DNA from: an uncultured Cellvibrionales bacterium
Lineage (GTDB): Bacteria; Pseudomonadota; Gammaproteobacteria; Pseudomonadales; Cellvibrionaceae
DNA: 45,269 nucleotides
Assembly (NCBI GenBank): GCA_913050115.1
Contig: CAJWZU010000020.1
Coordinates: 1-45,269, forward strand
Reading direction: 5' to 3'
Below are positions 45,004-45,269 of this stretch, piece after piece. Under the pieces are notes generated by a model. That model saw only the letters and a program-made list of their open reading frames with translations, did not search any database and was not told where the DNA came from. The first letter of the stretch is position 1. Every line of letters begins with the position of its first letter. The position numbers and the translations under genes are program-made.

Positions 45004-45269
45004 TGGTTTTCGTAATTCTCTCAGGTCTTGGATTTTTGGCTGAGCTTTGGATTGAACTGGCATTATCATTAAGTGTTGTAATGTTTGCTCTACTGTTTAG
45101 GCTAGCTAATAAATGGGCAGCTTGGCCATTGATGGTGGTTGTGTGTGCATCACTAGCTAGCGAAAGCTTTGATCTCTATTATGTTGTGAGTTCGTCATTG
45201 GTTAGCTTTGATGCAACAACAGGTATTAATTATGCTTTGAAATTTATCACTATATCCATTAGCGTTTAT
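45004..45269 (+). CDS. Membrane protein, partial at window end
   Basis: A frame open from 45004 runs off the end of the window, so only the first 88 codons are seen. It is strongly hydrophobic, with about three predicted helices: VVFVILSGLGFLAELW, ALSLSVVMFALLFRLA and AAWPLMVVVCASLAS. It follows directly on an in-frame stop, so the start is uncertain: GTG 45004 or ATG 45082. No family is recognised. Confidence 0.5.

Overview
The window reads as a stretch of chromosome from an aerobic, probably marine gammaproteobacterium. Support comes from the single cbb3 oxidase locus (ccoNOQP-ccoGHIS), the metG-rnfABCDGE arrangement beside a divergent mrp, a VC_2705-type Na+/solute symporter with its DUF4212 small subunit, and several SulP, CaCA and porin transport genes. 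I cannot name the genus. No tRNA, rRNA, CRISPR array or intact transposase gene was seen.

Layout. 1-2100: a small accessory patch with two tandem Imm11-like immunity-type genes and the stub of a toxin-like module, bracketed by copies of a GGTCGGAGT-type repeat. 2.2-6.4 kb: a small secreted protein, RNase T, dihydroorotase (all minus) and argininosuccinate synthase (plus). 6.7-16.5 kb: the cbb3 oxidase structural operon, a terminator, then the assembly genes ccoG, H, I, S, a SafE-like membrane protein with a repeat-encoded histidine-rich tail, and a lone cyclic-nucleotide-binding-domain protein. 16.5-24.9 kb: a loose region with long intergenic stretches, an MscS channel, an EthD-like protein, a SulP transporter, a YbaK-like deacylase, a TIGR02647 protein and a CaCA antiporter. 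24.9-28 kb: an unusual lipoprotein glutaminase followed by a porin and a DUF6491-like lipoprotein. 28.2-30.2 kb: the symporter pair. 30.3-37 kb: the whole Rnf complex operon. 37-44.2 kb: metG, mrp, a soluble PAS/GAF histidine kinase, a dCMP-deaminase-family enzyme and a BaiN-type flavoprotein. 44.2-45.3 kb: a gene-poor stretch with two strong inverted repeats and a membrane-protein gene that runs off the end.

The main functional theme is electron transfer at the inner membrane: a high-affinity terminal oxidase with its copper and haem maturation proteins, and the Rnf ferredoxin:NAD-type complex. The least ordinary signals are inside the rnf operon. Two gene junctions (B-C and D-G) carry partial duplications of a neighbouring gene's end. 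Each forms a mini-ORF that bridges translation from one gene to the next. A third junction (A-B) has a similar bridging mini-ORF with weaker evidence of duplication. Other points for follow-up are the glutaminase-porin pair, the orphan immunity patch and the repeat-encoded histidine tail.
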